From an uncultured Roseburia sp. (GTDB lineage Bacteria > Bacillota > Clostridia > Lachnospirales > Lachnospiraceae): a DNA stretch of 64,000 nt. The notes under the pieces were generated by a model. It was not told the origin of the DNA and searched no databases. It was given only the letters and a program-made list of their open reading frames with translations. The stretch spans positions 124,001 through 188,000 of the forward strand of contig CANRSX010000005.1 of the NCBI GenBank assembly GCA_947642555.1, in the 5' to 3' direction. Shown piece by piece: positions 1 through 8,719 of this stretch (position 1 is the first letter of the stretch; each line of letters opens with the position of its first letter). A program made the translations under genes and the position numbers.

Positions 1-220
1 TTAAGATATTCGCATTCGTTAAAATGTGCTGGTACGCGTCCAGGTTAAATCCCTTCGGCCACAGGAGCACTTTCCCGGAATTCACCAGGTTCGGGTCGCT
101 GACCGAGGCGATGGCCACAAAAAACAGCGGGTATAAAATGATCAGAAACACAATCGCCATCAGCACCGTATTGACAATATCAAACACTTTATCCGGATCG
201 TATCGTTTCACCCGGTTCAT
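1..220 (-). CDS. Sugar ABC transporter permease, LplC type (partial, 3' end beyond window)
   Basis: Only the first 73 codons are present; the gene runs off the left edge. The start MNRVKRYDPDKVFDIVNT and the first membrane segment (about residues 14-36), followed by a periplasmic stretch with SDPNLVNSGKVLLWPKGF, are typical of the second inner-membrane permease (LplC/YtcP type) of CUT1 carbohydrate ABC importers. An AGGGGG ribosome site lies 8 bases before the ATG at 220. It follows the partner permease by 28 bases in the same direction, so the two form the channel of one importer. The substrate cannot be read from this fragment. Confidence 0.85.
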   Translation of the reverse strand, partial: MNRVKRYDPDKVFDIVNTVLMAIVFLIILYPLFFVAIASVSDPNLVNSGKVLLWPKGFNLDAYQHILTNANIL

Positions 221-248
221 ATCAATTCCCCCTTTCACCGGCCATTTG

Positions 249-1148
249 TTACCACAGGCTGTTGCCGCTGGCCTTCTTTGACACGCGGTTTACGATGACA
301 AGCAGGATAAAGTTGATCACCGTGTTAAACAGATTCACCGCCGTCGAAAAATCGTAGCGCGCCTGCTGGAGCCCGAGTTTGTAGACGTATGTAGAAATAA
401 TCTCGGAGCTCGACAGGTTTAACGCGTTCTGCATCAGGTACACCTTCTCATAGCCGATATTCATGATCTGTCCGAGCTGCATGATCAGAAGGATCAGCAT
501 CGTGGGCAGAAGGGCCGGAATATCGATATGCAGGATCGACTGGAACTTGGTCGCCCCGTCGATGCGCGCCGCCTCGTAAATCTCCGGGCTCACATTCGAG
601 AGGGCCGCGATGTAGATCACCGCGTTGTACCCCATCGTCTGCCAGACGGCGGATCCCACATATAATGGAATAAAGCAGGACGCCTTTCCCATAAAGTTGA
701 CGCTTTCCACTCCAAGCTTCCCGAGGATCAGGTTTACAAGCCCCGAATCCATGGAAAAGAAATTGTAGAGCATTCCCACCAGCACTACGGTCGAGATAAA
801 GTAGGGCGCGTAGCTGACCGTCTGGAGCACCTTCTGAAACCGCGTCCGCAGCCGGTTTAAAAACAGGGCGAACAGAAACGGAATCGGAAAGGAAAAAATC
901 AGCATCGCAAGGCTTAATGCCAGCGTGTTCCCGAGTACCTCCCAGAAATTGTAGGACTGGAAAAACATGATAAAATGCTTTAATCCGACCCAGCTGCTCC
1001 CCCAGATCCCTTTTTTCGCGGAAAAGTTTTTAAATGCGATCTGAATCCCTGCGATCGGCCAGTACCGGAAGATGATCACCTGGATGACCGCCGGTATCAG
1101 TAAGATATACAGGTCGAGATTCCTCCACCGCTTCTTTTTTGTTCTCAT
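249..1148 (-). CDS. Sugar ABC transporter permease, LplB/YteP type
   Basis: 299-residue inner-membrane permease of a CUT1 oligosaccharide importer. It has about six membrane segments, beginning near residue 12 (YILLIPAVIQVIIF), and the cytoplasmic coupling loop EAARIDGA that contacts the ATPase. I start at the ATG at 1148 (MRTKKKRWRNLDLY) because GGAGAA lies just upstream; an upstream in-frame ATG at 1223 adds 25 residues with no transporter character. It is the first gene of a leftward operon and is followed by the second permease. The solute-binding protein is not in the window. The divergent membrane AraC regulator at 1659 is the likely controller, a common arrangement for polysaccharide-derived sugar uptake in Lachnospiraceae. 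Confidence 0.9.
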   Translation of the reverse strand: MRTKKKRWRNLDLYILLIPAVIQVIIFRYWPIAGIQIAFKNFSAKKGIWGSSWVGLKHFIMFFQSYNFWEVLGNTLALSLAMLIFSFPIPFLFALFLNRLRTRFQKVLQTVSYAPYFISTVVLVGMLYNFFSMDSGLVNLILGKLGVESVNFMGKASCFIPLYVGSAVWQTMGYNAVIYIAALSNVSPEIYEAARIDGATKFQSILHIDIPALLPTMLILLIMQLGQIMNIGYEKVYLMQNALNLSSSEIISTYVYKLGLQQARYDFSTAVNLFNTVINFILLVIVNRVSKKASGNSLW

Positions 1149-1271
1149 CTGACGTCGTTCTCCTTCCCATATGATCCTTTCGCACCCGAATGAATTTTCA
1201 TGCTGTATACGAAAGATCTTCATGTAACATCCGAATGCGGCGTATCCTGCCGTCCGGCTGCTTCTGTATCC

Positions 1272-1300
1272 ATTATTTCATGCATGTTGCACAGTTGCAA
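1272..1300 (-). promoter_or_regulatory. Candidate sigma-A promoter for the ABC permease operon
   Basis: On the minus strand TTGCAA (1300-1295) and AATAAT (1277-1272) are separated by 17 bases, 124 bases before the permease start at 1148. Confidence 0.5.
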
Positions 1301-1408
1301 TCTGCAAAATCGCTTTTTGTTCGTCATTTTTGTCACAAAAAGGCAAATGCGGATGGATATGCAAAAGCAGTTATCATATGCAGTTCCGATTTTTCCCACA
1401 AATTGGTT

Positions 1409-1436
1409 TTGCAAATATAAGCATTTATTGTATAAT
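1409..1436 (+). promoter_or_regulatory. Candidate sigma-A promoter for the membrane AraC regulator
   Basis: TTGCAA (1409-1414) and TATAAT (1431-1436) with a 16-base spacer. Transcription would start near 1443, giving a leader of about 215 bases before the ATG at 1659. That leader contains the palindromic repeat at 1564-1606. Confidence 0.6.
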
Positions 1437-1563
1437 TTTAATAAGAAAGCCCAGTCTCGGTGGAAGGCAGGCCGCAGCGTCAGCATGCGGGGCAGGCCTG
1501 ACACCAGAGACGCTAACCCGAATGAGCAGGGAGGGCGGGCAGCCCAGACTGCGAATGCGGGGC

Positions 1564-1606
1564 AGGATTGCGGGAGTCCAATGGACGGAGCAATCCTGAG
1601 GGCTTT
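1564..1606 (+). repeat. Palindromic leader repeat, copy C
   Basis: A 43-base element with outer arms AGGATTGC/GCAATCCT and an inner GTCC/GGAC pair, followed by GAGGGCTTT. It matches, with a few substitutions, the reverse complement of two identical copies near 47.6 kb. Similarity appears to extend upstream to about 1530 (ATGAGCAGG...GCGAATGCGGGGC). It lies in the untranslated leader of the AraC gene at 1659. Whether it acts as RNA structure, terminator or mobile palindrome is not known. Confidence 0.7.
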
Positions 1607-1658
1607 CGTGCACGGCTTTCGTGCCATCTGAGAGGGGAAAAAGTGTGGAGGTGTACAA

Positions 1659-3929
1659 ATGATGATGAAAAAAATATATGCAAGCCTGCGGTATAAGCAC
1701 AGGCTTCTGTTATCGCTGGTTCTCGTATTTATCCTTCCGCTGCTGACGACGAGCATCGTGTTTTTATACAAAATCCGGGATGCGGAGCGGGCGAATCTGA
1801 TCCATTCTTCGGAACAGCTCTTCCTGCAGTCCTGCTACAGCACCCAGCTGGTGTTTGATGAGGTTCACCGGCTGCACTATTTACTGTTAAGCAACAAAAA
1901 CATCCGCTCCGTCCAGAGCCCGGCCACAGTCTCCCAGAAGCTGGCTGTCTGCAATGAGATCAACAACACGCTGTTAAACAGCAGCTATTTAACCGAGCTT
2001 GCCATGTACGCCCCATCGGAGGATAAGATCTATTTTTCCGGCGGGACAGCGGACTGTGATCTGTATTTTGACGAGATCTGCAGTTTTAAAGAGTTTGGCA
2101 GCGCAGATTTTCACGCACTGACGTCCAATATGAACCAGATCGTCTGTCTGTCGGGGCAGGTCGGTAAGACCTCCGCCTCCTTCGGGCCGGCGGTCACGAT
2201 TGTCATGCCTTTTTTTCATTCTTATTTCAATGTGATCTGTTTTACGATTGATTCCTCTGTCTTTGCGGAGCTCGAGCAGGATCTCCTCTCGGATTCGTCC
2301 GATTCGTTTCACGTGTACTACAACCATCAGCTGGTCTATACCGGCGACGCGGAAACATCTGACCGCATCTGTGAGCTGCTCGAACAGCGTGAACCGGAAA
2401 ACCGGCGTCCGCTGACAACGCTCACCGGGAAAGACGATTTTTTTCTGCTCTATGAATCGGAAGATTCACCCGTGCAGATTGCTTTTCGTGCCAATCTTTT
2501 TGGATTAAAGCAGGCCACGCAGCGCATCAGCCTGATCTGGGTCTCCCTGCTCCTCCTCCTCTCCGTCTTAGGCTGCCTGCTGATCGCAGTATTGTGGCGC
2601 AACAACTACAAGCCGATCCGCGACGTCCTGGAGGTCATGCCGGACGGGGACGACGAAACCGTCAATGAGCTTGACCGCGTAAAGCATACGCTGATCTCCA
2701 TCCGTCAGGAGAAAACGGAGCTCGACCAGAGCTTAAGCTCCTCGCTGCCCGCCTATAAAAAGCAGCTGTTAACGAACCTGATCAAGGGGGAATATGCCAC
2801 GGCCGCGGAATTTAATGAAGCGGCGCAGTCCGCGGATATGCGGTTTTCATCACAGCATTTTTTCGTGCTGGCGCTCTCCATCGCAACCTTAAACCACGAC
2901 CGGATCAGCAACTGCTCCCACATTCTTTCCGGTATCCTGGATTACAGCAGAGACGCTGTTCCGCACGATCTCTCCCTGTACGGTTTTGTGGATCAGATGA
3001 ATGAAAAAATAATCTGTGTGGGCAGCACGGACAACACGGACCTGCTGGAAGAACGGCTCTTATGTTTTCATAAATCGCTGATCGAGGTCTTTGGATTTGA
3101 GTTGAACATCGGATGCAGCAATGTGTACGACGGGATCACGGATCTCGACAAAGCCTACATGGAAGCGCTTGGCGCGTTAGATTACCGCATTGTTTACGGG
3201 AACGGAAAGATCATCTGGTTCTCGCAGATCAGCCTTTCGAATTATTCCCATGAATGGTATCCGGAGGAGCTGATTTCCTGTTTTTCCGCGGCCTTAAAGA
3301 CAAGGGACGATGAAAAAATTCATATGATATTAGACAAGATTATGGAGCGCCTGCAGCACAATAATATCCCGGTCTATGTCGCGAAATATGTCTGCTACGA
3401 CCTCATGCGCATCCTTGCGGATTCGCTGACCGTCGCCCAGACCATCCCCTACCGGAAGACGATCGGCTATCACAATATCATGAATATTGCGCGGATCTCC
3501 TCGTTTGAGCAGATCACGGAGGTCCTGCATCAGAATACCGACCTCGTGCTCTCCTTCCACAGCGAGGGGGACGATAATTACGCAAACAACCAGCTCCGGC
3601 AGCAGTTAGAGGAATTTATCGGGGAAAATTACACGGATTATAACTTTTCCATGGCAAGCCTCGTGGAAGCCTTCGGCGTCTCCGAATCCACGATGCGAAA
3701 GACCTTTAAGGCCGTGATGCAGACGACGTTTATCGATTATCTCTCCGGGCTGCGCATCGGGCGCGCGAAGGACCTCCTCGTGACGACCAGGCTTCCGCTC
3801 GGTGAAATCGCAAGCTCGGTCGGGTATCTGGATACCTCGTCCTTTATCCGGAGGTTTAAGCAGAAGACCGGCATGCCGCCGGGGGAATACCGGCTGATCC
3901 ACGCCGGGGAGGAGGGGTTCGGGCGGTGA
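1659..3929 (+). CDS. Membrane-bound AraC-family sensor and transcription regulator
   Basis: 756-residue one-piece sensor-regulator. Segment one (about residues 15-38, LLLSLVLVFILPLLTTSIVF) and segment two (about 289-313, LIWVSLLLLLSVLGCLLIAVL) enclose an extracytoplasmic sensing region of about 250 residues. A cytoplasmic linker follows, then a C-terminal AraC double helix-turn-helix (about 647-750), with IGRAKDLLVTTRLPLGEIA and the YLDTSSFIRRFKQKTGMPPGEYR signature. GGAGGTG sits ahead of the ATG. Regulators of this layout usually sense extracellular sugars, directly or through a binding protein, and activate adjacent ABC importer genes. The divergent permease operon is the obvious target, which is inference from position. 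Confidence 0.88.
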   Translation: MMMKKIYASLRYKHRLLLSLVLVFILPLLTTSIVFLYKIRDAERANLIHSSEQLFLQSCYSTQLVFDEVHRLHYLLLSNKNIRSVQSPATVSQKLAVCNEINNTLLNSSYLTELAMYAPSEDKIYFSGGTADCDLYFDEICSFKEFGSADFHALTSNMNQIVCLSGQVGKTSASFGPAVTIVMPFFHSYFNVICFTIDSSVFAELEQDLLSDSSDSFHVYYNHQLVYTGDAETSDRICELLEQREPENRRPLTTLTGKDDFFLLYESEDSPVQIAFRANLFGLKQATQRISLIWVSLLLLLSVLGCLLIAVLWRNNYKPIRDVLEVMPDGDDETVNELDRVKHTLISIRQEKTELDQSLSSSLPAYKKQLLTNLIKGEYATAAEFNEAAQSADMRFSSQHFFVLALSIATLNHDRISNCSHILSGILDYSRDAVPHDLSLYGFVDQMNEKIICVGSTDNTDLLEERLLCFHKSLIEVFGFELNIGCSNVYDGITDLDKAYMEALGALDYRIVYGNGKIIWFSQISLSNYSHEWYPEELISCFSAALKTRDDEKIHMILDKIMERLQHNNIPVYVAKYVCYDLMRILADSLTVAQTIPYRKTIGYHNIMNIARISSFEQITEVLHQNTDLVLSFHSEGDDNYANNQLRQQLEEFIGENYTDYNFSMASLVEAFGVSESTMRKTFKAVMQTTFIDYLSGLRIGRAKDLLVTTRLPLGEIASSVGYLDTSSFIRRFKQKTGMPPGEYRLIHAGEEGFGR

Positions 3930-3957
3930 AAATCACCGCCCGGCCCCCTTCTTTTCA
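3921..3957 (+). terminator. Rho-independent terminator after the AraC regulator
   Basis: A 9-bp stem GGGCGGTGA/TCACCGCCC with a three-base loop, overlapping the stop codon and followed by CCCTTCTTTTC. The T tract is modest. Confidence 0.6.
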
Positions 3958-4356
3958 TTCATTTACAACCACCTTAACATATTTTTCAATGCCCTTTATG
4001 AAAAACCGTGCATTTTGTACCTGTTCTTCTACCTCTTCTTTTGAAATCACATAATAATCATCATAATCGGATTCACTTCTGACCTCAAATGCTTCCATTA
4101 ATATCTTCGAATATTCTTTTTCAAATATTCCTGGCTTCACATAATTTTTCTGAAAATGAGACATCACACCGGCATGCTTTGAAAAATCTATCCCTTCCAA
4201 TGCCAGTAAACTCCTGATACTATGGAACACAGCATAATAAGACCGATTTGCTGCACCGCAATAGTCCTCTGACTGCATCAGTATTTCCGCCGATGCAAGG
4301 CAGGTTCTGGCTTTTTCCAAACGATAAAGGCACAGATCCTTTTCTTTTTCACCCAT
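3955..4356 (-). CDS. HEPN-domain protein, probable toxin of an MNT/HEPN pair
   Basis: 133-residue all-helical HEPN protein (PF05168-like). Features seen: the early A..CL.SAE helix, RSYYAVFHSIRSLLALEG (an R-x6-H arrangement), the HAGVMSHF segment, and the late EVRSESDYDD motif typical of this subfamily. The start at 4356 (MGEKEKDLC) overlaps the end of the nucleotidyltransferase gene by 8 bases, so the two are translationally coupled with the MNT gene first. In known MNT/HEPN systems HEPN is an RNase toxin that the MNT partner neutralises, in some cases by AMP transfer. The sequence is visibly richer in A/T than its neighbours, suggesting transfer. Confidence 0.82.
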   Translation of the reverse strand: MGEKEKDLCLYRLEKARTCLASAEILMQSEDYCGAANRSYYAVFHSIRSLLALEGIDFSKHAGVMSHFQKNYVKPGIFEKEYSKILMEAFEVRSESDYDDYYVISKEEVEEQVQNARFFIKGIEKYVKVVVNE

Positions 4357-4690
4357 AAACCCTGATCCCCTCCCGTACAATATTCTGATAAAAAGGAAGG
4401 ATATCGCAATTGTCCTCAAAATATTTTCTTTCCCGTAATAAAATGGAAAGGAAGACTTCACGTTCCAGTGATATATTACTTGCCATCTCTGCCGTACGTC
4501 CCTTCAGCTTCTTAATCTCTTCCATATTACAGTTTAAAAGAATCATAATGTCTATATCCGATTCATCCGTGTGATCGCCGCGCGCATAGGAACCATAGAG
4601 AATAATCCGGCTCAGTTTCTCCCCATAAAGCTCTTTGGAAGAATCCCTTACCAGCTTAAGCACGGTCTGTAATTCTGATTTCGTGCACAT
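4349..4690 (-). CDS. MNT nucleotidyltransferase-domain protein, probable antitoxin
   Basis: 113-residue minimal nucleotidyltransferase. The catalytic signature GSYARGDHTDESDIDI fits GSx10DxD, with the two metal-binding aspartates in DID. I start at the ATG at 4690 (MCTKSELQ) because GGAGGG lies 7 bases upstream; the longer frame lacks a site. It is first in a two-gene unit with the HEPN gene and is preceded by a promoter overlapping a perfect 10-bp inverted repeat at 4741-4768, suggesting autoregulation. The alternative is a stand-alone antibiotic nucleotidyltransferase-like protein, made less likely by the HEPN partner. Confidence 0.84.
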   Translation of the reverse strand: MCTKSELQTVLKLVRDSSKELYGEKLSRIILYGSYARGDHTDESDIDIMILLNCNMEEIKKLKGRTAEMASNISLEREVFLSILLRERKYFEDNCDILPFYQNIVREGIRVYG

Positions 4691-4731
4691 GGGTCTGCCC
4701 TCCCGTTTCCATGATCTGTTTTCTTCTGCAT

Positions 4732-4768
4732 AGTATACCATGTTTTATTATTTCTGACTAATAAAACA
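4732..4768 (-). promoter_or_regulatory. Promoter and palindromic operator of the MNT/HEPN operon
   Basis: TGTTTTATTA (4741-4750), 8 bases, then TAATAAAACA (4759-4768) form a perfect inverted repeat beginning directly after the hypA stop. On the minus strand TATACT (4737-4732) is a good -10, with TAGTCA (4760-4755) 17 bases upstream as a weak -35, so the palindrome covers the -35 region. This is the expected geometry for a self-repressing toxin-antitoxin operon. It could also act as a weak hypA terminator. Confidence 0.6.
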
Positions 4769-5113
4769 TCACACCACCCCGATCTCCTTAATCAGAAATT
4801 CATTCCCCCGCCGCAGATACGTATGTCTGCTGCCGCAGTGGGGGCAGATCTTCGCGTACTGTACCGTCGGATACTCCTGCTCACAGTCCTCGCAGAAGGA
4901 AACCGCGTCGATCTGCTCAATGAAAAGCTCCGCTTCCTCCATGACCGGTTCCTTCTTCCTGGCCCAGTTCCAGCAGTCCGTCAGGTAATCGTGGAGGATC
5001 CCCGTCACCTCACCGATCTGTAAGGTCACGGAGGAGACCTTCTCTACCGCGTTCTCCTCCGCCACCTGCTTTACGTCACGCACCACGTAAAATACGACTC
5101 CAAGCTCATGCAT
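4769..5113 (-). CDS. hypA: Hydrogenase/urease nickel incorporation protein HypA
   Basis: 114-residue nickel metallochaperone. The N-terminal MHE supplies the nickel-binding His2. The zinc domain is present as CEDC and CPHC (about residues 74-95), ending in ..RRGNEFLIKEIGVV. Length matches the family. HypA delivers nickel with HypB to hydrogenase or other nickel enzymes. It lies 10 bases after the iron-sulfur/FAD oxidoreductase and is last in the leftward hypB-oxidoreductase-hypA unit. No hypCDEF or hydrogenase structural gene is in the window, so the client enzyme is unknown. Confidence 0.92.
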   Translation of the reverse strand: MHELGVVFYVVRDVKQVAEENAVEKVSSVTLQIGEVTGILHDYLTDCWNWARKKEPVMEEAELFIEQIDAVSFCEDCEQEYPTVQYAKICPHCGSRHTYLRRGNEFLIKEIGVV

Positions 5114-5123
5114 ATCCTGCCGT

Positions 5124-7934
5124 CTAACCCTTTCTGTTCGTGACGATCTTCACCGCGCGCTTCAGCTGATACGGAATGATATGCTTAAACTTATCCTCCG
5201 CCTTCACCATCGTGGTGCACTCCGGGTGATCCCGGTGCAGGGTGATGGCGTCAAATTCGCACTTGGTGGTACAGACGCCGCAGCCGATGCACTTATTTTC
5301 ATCTATAACCGTAGCTCCGCATCCCAGGCACCGCGCCGTCTCCTGTCTCACCTGCTCCTCCGTCAGGGTCAGATGCGCGTCCGCAAAGGACTTCGCCGGA
5401 ACAGACGCATCGATTCCCTCGACCTGGCGGGCTGCATGGTCATAGCTTCCTACGGAAATATTGTCCTTATCCAGTTCGTTGAATTCCCAGCGGTTGCGCC
5501 CGATGGTCAGATGCGCGCCCTGCACATAGCGGTGCAGGGATTCCGCCCCGCAGTGTCCCGCCGCGATGGCGTCGATGGCAAATTTCGGGCCGGTACAGAC
5601 ATCGCCGCCCACGAAGATATCCGGCTGGCCGGTCTGATACGTCAGCGGATCCGCCACGATGGCCGGGCCGTTGAAGGAGACCGCTTCTCCCTTCAGCAGA
5701 TCCCCCCACACGGACTGCTGCCCCACCGCAAAGATCACCCGGTCGCAGGCGACGGTCATCGTATCATTCTCGTCATACATTGGTGCAAACTTGTTATTTT
5801 TATCGTACACGGAGAGGCATTTCTTCAGCACGATCCCCGTCACCGCTCCGTTCTCCGTCAGCACCTCCTTCGGCCCCCAGCCGTTTCTGATCTCAACGCC
5901 GTCCTCTGCGGCCTCGCGTATCTCATCCACGGAAGCCGGCATCTCCTTCTCCGACTCGAGGCTGATCTGCGTGACCGTCGAGGCCCCGCTGCGCATGCTG
6001 ACCCGCGCCGCATCGATGGCCACGTTGCCGCCGCCGATGACCACAACACGTCCCGCGTAAGCGGTGGTTCCGGTATTGGCGTCGTGCAGATACTCAATCG
6101 CCGTCAGGGTGCCGTCGGCATCATCCCCGGGAACGCCGGGACGCCGTCCCGCGCTGCAGCCGATGGCGATATAGAATGCCTTATAACCCTGCTCTCTTAA
6201 CTCCGCTATGGTGACATCCTTTCCGACGGTGACGCCGGTCTTAATCTCAACGCCCATCTCCCGCATCACATCGATCTCCGCCTCGATGACATCCTTTTCC
6301 AGCTTATAGGAAGGGATCCCGTAGGTGAGCATACCGCCGGGCTTTTTGTTCTTCTCGAAGACCGTGGGCCGGTAGCCCCGCTCCGCTAAGTAAAAGGCAG
6401 CGGAAAGTCCCGCCGGGCCGCCGCCGATGATCGCGATCTTTTCCGGGAAATGATCCATGTGGATGCTGGCCGGGATGACCACAGGCGGAATATAGCGGGT
6501 CTCCTTCTTTAAATCCTGATCCGCGATAAACTTCTTCACGGCATCGATGGCCACCGCCTCGTCGATGGTCCCCCTGGTGCAGGCCTCCTCACACTGCCGG
6601 TTGCAGATCCGCCCGCAGACTGCCGGGAAGGGGTTCTGCTTTTTGATCAGCGCCAGCGCCTCCTGATATTTTCCCTGGGAGGCCTTCTTTAAATATCCCT
6701 GCACCGCGATATGCGCCGGACAGGCTGTCTTGCAGGGCGCGGTACCGCTCTTATGGCTGTTGATCCGGTTGTTGTCCCGGTAGTCGGGATCCCACTTGTC
6801 GCTGCCCCATTTTACCGCGTCCGGAAGCTGCTGCTTCGGATAGGTGATCTCACTGCCGTCCTTCGCGCAGAGCTTCTGTCCGAGTCTTGTGGCTCCCGCC
6901 GGGCAGTACTCCACACAGCGCCCGCAGGCCACACATTTTTCCTTATCCACGTGCGCCACATAGGCGGAGCGGGACATATTCGGCGTGTTGAACAGCTGTG
7001 ACGTGCGCAGTCCGTTGCAGATATTGACGTTACAGTTGCAGATGCCGAAAATCTTGTTTTCTCCGTCTATATTTGTAATCTGATGTACAAAACCGTTGTC
7101 CTCCGCGCGCTTTAAGATCGCCATCGCCTCGTCATAGGTGATATCATGGCCCTTCCCGGTCTCCCGGCAGTAATCCGCGAAATCGCCGACGCCGATGCAC
7201 CAGCCGTAATCGTCGTCCGCGCAGCCCTCCCCCAGCACTTTGCGGGAGGCCCGGCAGGAACAGCGTCCGGCTCCGATATGGCCCTCATACTTTTTCAGCC
7301 AGTAGGACAGATGCTCCAGATCCACCGACTGATTTTCCATGGAAATCGCCTTTTCCACCGGGATGACGTGCATGCCGATACCGGCTCCTCCCGGCGGCAC
7401 CATCTGCGTGATCCCTGCTAACGGAATATAGGTCATGCGCTCAAAAAAGGAGGCCACATCCGGGTGGTCACGAAGCCTCGGATTGCTCCCGTCGGGAAGC
7501 TCCTCCATGTTAAAAAGCTCCGCCGAGCCCGGCACAAACATGGGCAGGATATATCGGCGCTCCGTCTGCTCCTGCGTCCGGCCATTGTGATCGTAATGAT
7601 AGCCGTAGTCGTATTCCAGCAGCCCGATATAGCACATCTCATCCAGAAGCTTCTGAAACTTCTCCTCCCCCTCCGGTCCGATGTGGCTGAGCTTACAGAG
7701 CTCCGCAAAGGTGTAGGGCGTCCTCTTTTTCATCGCAAGCCCCACCTCGGCCATCTCCCCGGTGATGATCTCCGCCAGTCCCCAGTATTCCGGGTCTTCC
7801 ACCTTCACGCCGCCGATCATATGGGCCGCGACGTCTGTAATCTTTTTGCCCAGGGCAATAATCCGTTTATCCGGCTCCTTATCCTGTTTGTGGTTCGCCG
7901 GCCACCGGTTGTACTGTTCCATATCAAATGCCAT
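5124..7934 (-). CDS. Multi-cluster iron-sulfur/FAD pyridine-nucleotide oxidoreductase (GltD-like core)
   Basis: 936-residue cytoplasmic oxidoreductase. Architecture seen: a winged-helix-like region (about 70-115); a cysteine-rich segment (C225, C227, C238, C246 and CNCNVNIC at 299-306); a 4Fe-4S motif C334-x2-C337-x2-C340-x3-C344; a GltD-type cluster domain with cysteines around 401-452; an FAD site GGGPAG at 504-509; an NAD(P) site GGGNVA at 634-639; and a C-terminal ferredoxin motif C882-x2-C885-x2-C888-x3-C892. The core resembles the small subunit of glutamate synthase and related electron-input modules. I start at 7934 (MAFDMEQYNR), after GGAGGG and overlapping the end of hypB by 11 bases. 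The physiological partner is unknown; its tight coupling to hypB and hypA links it to nickel metabolism by inference. Confidence 0.8.
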   Translation of the reverse strand: MAFDMEQYNRWPANHKQDKEPDKRIIALGKKITDVAAHMIGGVKVEDPEYWGLAEIITGEMAEVGLAMKKRTPYTFAELCKLSHIGPEGEEKFQKLLDEMCYIGLLEYDYGYHYDHNGRTQEQTERRYILPMFVPGSAELFNMEELPDGSNPRLRDHPDVASFFERMTYIPLAGITQMVPPGGAGIGMHVIPVEKAISMENQSVDLEHLSYWLKKYEGHIGAGRCSCRASRKVLGEGCADDDYGWCIGVGDFADYCRETGKGHDITYDEAMAILKRAEDNGFVHQITNIDGENKIFGICNCNVNICNGLRTSQLFNTPNMSRSAYVAHVDKEKCVACGRCVEYCPAGATRLGQKLCAKDGSEITYPKQQLPDAVKWGSDKWDPDYRDNNRINSHKSGTAPCKTACPAHIAVQGYLKKASQGKYQEALALIKKQNPFPAVCGRICNRQCEEACTRGTIDEAVAIDAVKKFIADQDLKKETRYIPPVVIPASIHMDHFPEKIAIIGGGPAGLSAAFYLAERGYRPTVFEKNKKPGGMLTYGIPSYKLEKDVIEAEIDVMREMGVEIKTGVTVGKDVTIAELREQGYKAFYIAIGCSAGRRPGVPGDDADGTLTAIEYLHDANTGTTAYAGRVVVIGGGNVAIDAARVSMRSGASTVTQISLESEKEMPASVDEIREAAEDGVEIRNGWGPKEVLTENGAVTGIVLKKCLSVYDKNNKFAPMYDENDTMTVACDRVIFAVGQQSVWGDLLKGEAVSFNGPAIVADPLTYQTGQPDIFVGGDVCTGPKFAIDAIAAGHCGAESLHRYVQGAHLTIGRNRWEFNELDKDNISVGSYDHAARQVEGIDASVPAKSFADAHLTLTEEQVRQETARCLGCGATVIDENKCIGCGVCTTKCEFDAITLHRDHPECTTMVKAEDKFKHIIPYQLKRAVKIVTNRKG

Positions 7935-8607
7935 CGTTTTCCCTCCATTCCTTCGTCTTCGCCTCGATCCAGTCCGCCAGCGCGTCGATCCCCTCGCCGG
8001 TCTTCGCAGAAATACACAAAATATCGATATCCGGATTGCGCTGCCTTGCATATTCCGACGCGCGCTCCACATCAAAATCAAAATAAGGCAGCACGTCGAT
8101 CTTGTTGATCACCAGAAGATCACATTTCTCATACATCAGCGGATATTTTAGCGGCTTGTCATCCCCCTCCGGCACCGAGAGAAGCGTCATATTCTTCACC
8201 GCCCCGGTGTCAAATTCCGCAGGGCACACCAGATTCCCCACATTTTCCAGCACGATCAGCTCCGCGCCCTCCATGCCGAATTCATATAAACCCTGTCTGG
8301 TCATATCCGCATCCAGATGGCACATCCCTCCGGTATGGATCTGAATCGCCTTCACGCCGGCCTCCGACATCTTCTCCGCATCCACCGCAGAATCGATGTC
8401 CGCCTCCATCACCCCCATCCGGATCCGCCCCTTAAGCGCCTCTGCCAGGGCCAGAAGCGTCGTCGTCTTTCCGGAACCGGGGGAAGACATCAGATTCAGG
8501 AGGAACACCTTCTTCTCCTTTAGCTCCTCCCGCAGCCGGTCCGCATCCCGGTCGTTATTCTCGAAAATGCTGCGTTTTACCTCGATGACACGTATCTCTT
8601 TCCCCAT
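7924..8607 (-). CDS. hypB: Hydrogenase nickel incorporation GTPase HypB
   Basis: 227-residue SIMIBI-class GTPase. P-loop SSPGSGKTTT (about 41-50), then EADIDS, the HTGGMCHLD segment, ENVGNLVCPAEFD (switch region with the nickel-site cysteine), NKID as guanine-specificity motif and SAKTGEG. It lacks the long histidine-rich N-terminus of some HypBs, so it probably does not store nickel. It uses GTP hydrolysis to drive nickel transfer from HypA. It is first in the leftward operon, divergent from a GntR regulator with a shared operator region. The start at 8607 is preceded by AAAGGAAAAA. Confidence 0.93.
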   Translation of the reverse strand: MGKEIRVIEVKRSIFENNDRDADRLREELKEKKVFLLNLMSSPGSGKTTTLLALAEALKGRIRMGVMEADIDSAVDAEKMSEAGVKAIQIHTGGMCHLDADMTRQGLYEFGMEGAELIVLENVGNLVCPAEFDTGAVKNMTLLSVPEGDDKPLKYPLMYEKCDLLVINKIDVLPYFDFDVERASEYARQRNPDIDILCISAKTGEGIDALADWIEAKTKEWRENDGI

Positions 8608-8719
8608 TTTTTTCCTTTCTCAGACATGAATTCTCATTGTGCATATATCCATTTTCCGACACTTTTTGGCGCTTGTAAATAGACAGAGTATACAAAAAGC
8701 GACATACTTTTTAGCTGGT

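Noticed and set aside
1220-1771. A 183-codon minus-strand frame over the AraC leader
   Set aside because: No ribosome site or family resemblance; it crosses the promoter, the palindromic repeat and the start of the AraC gene.
5181-6200. Long plus-strand frame opposite the FAD oxidoreductase
   Set aside because: A shadow of GC-rich coding sequence: composition is Arg/His-rich and the minus strand encodes intact FAD and NAD motifs.
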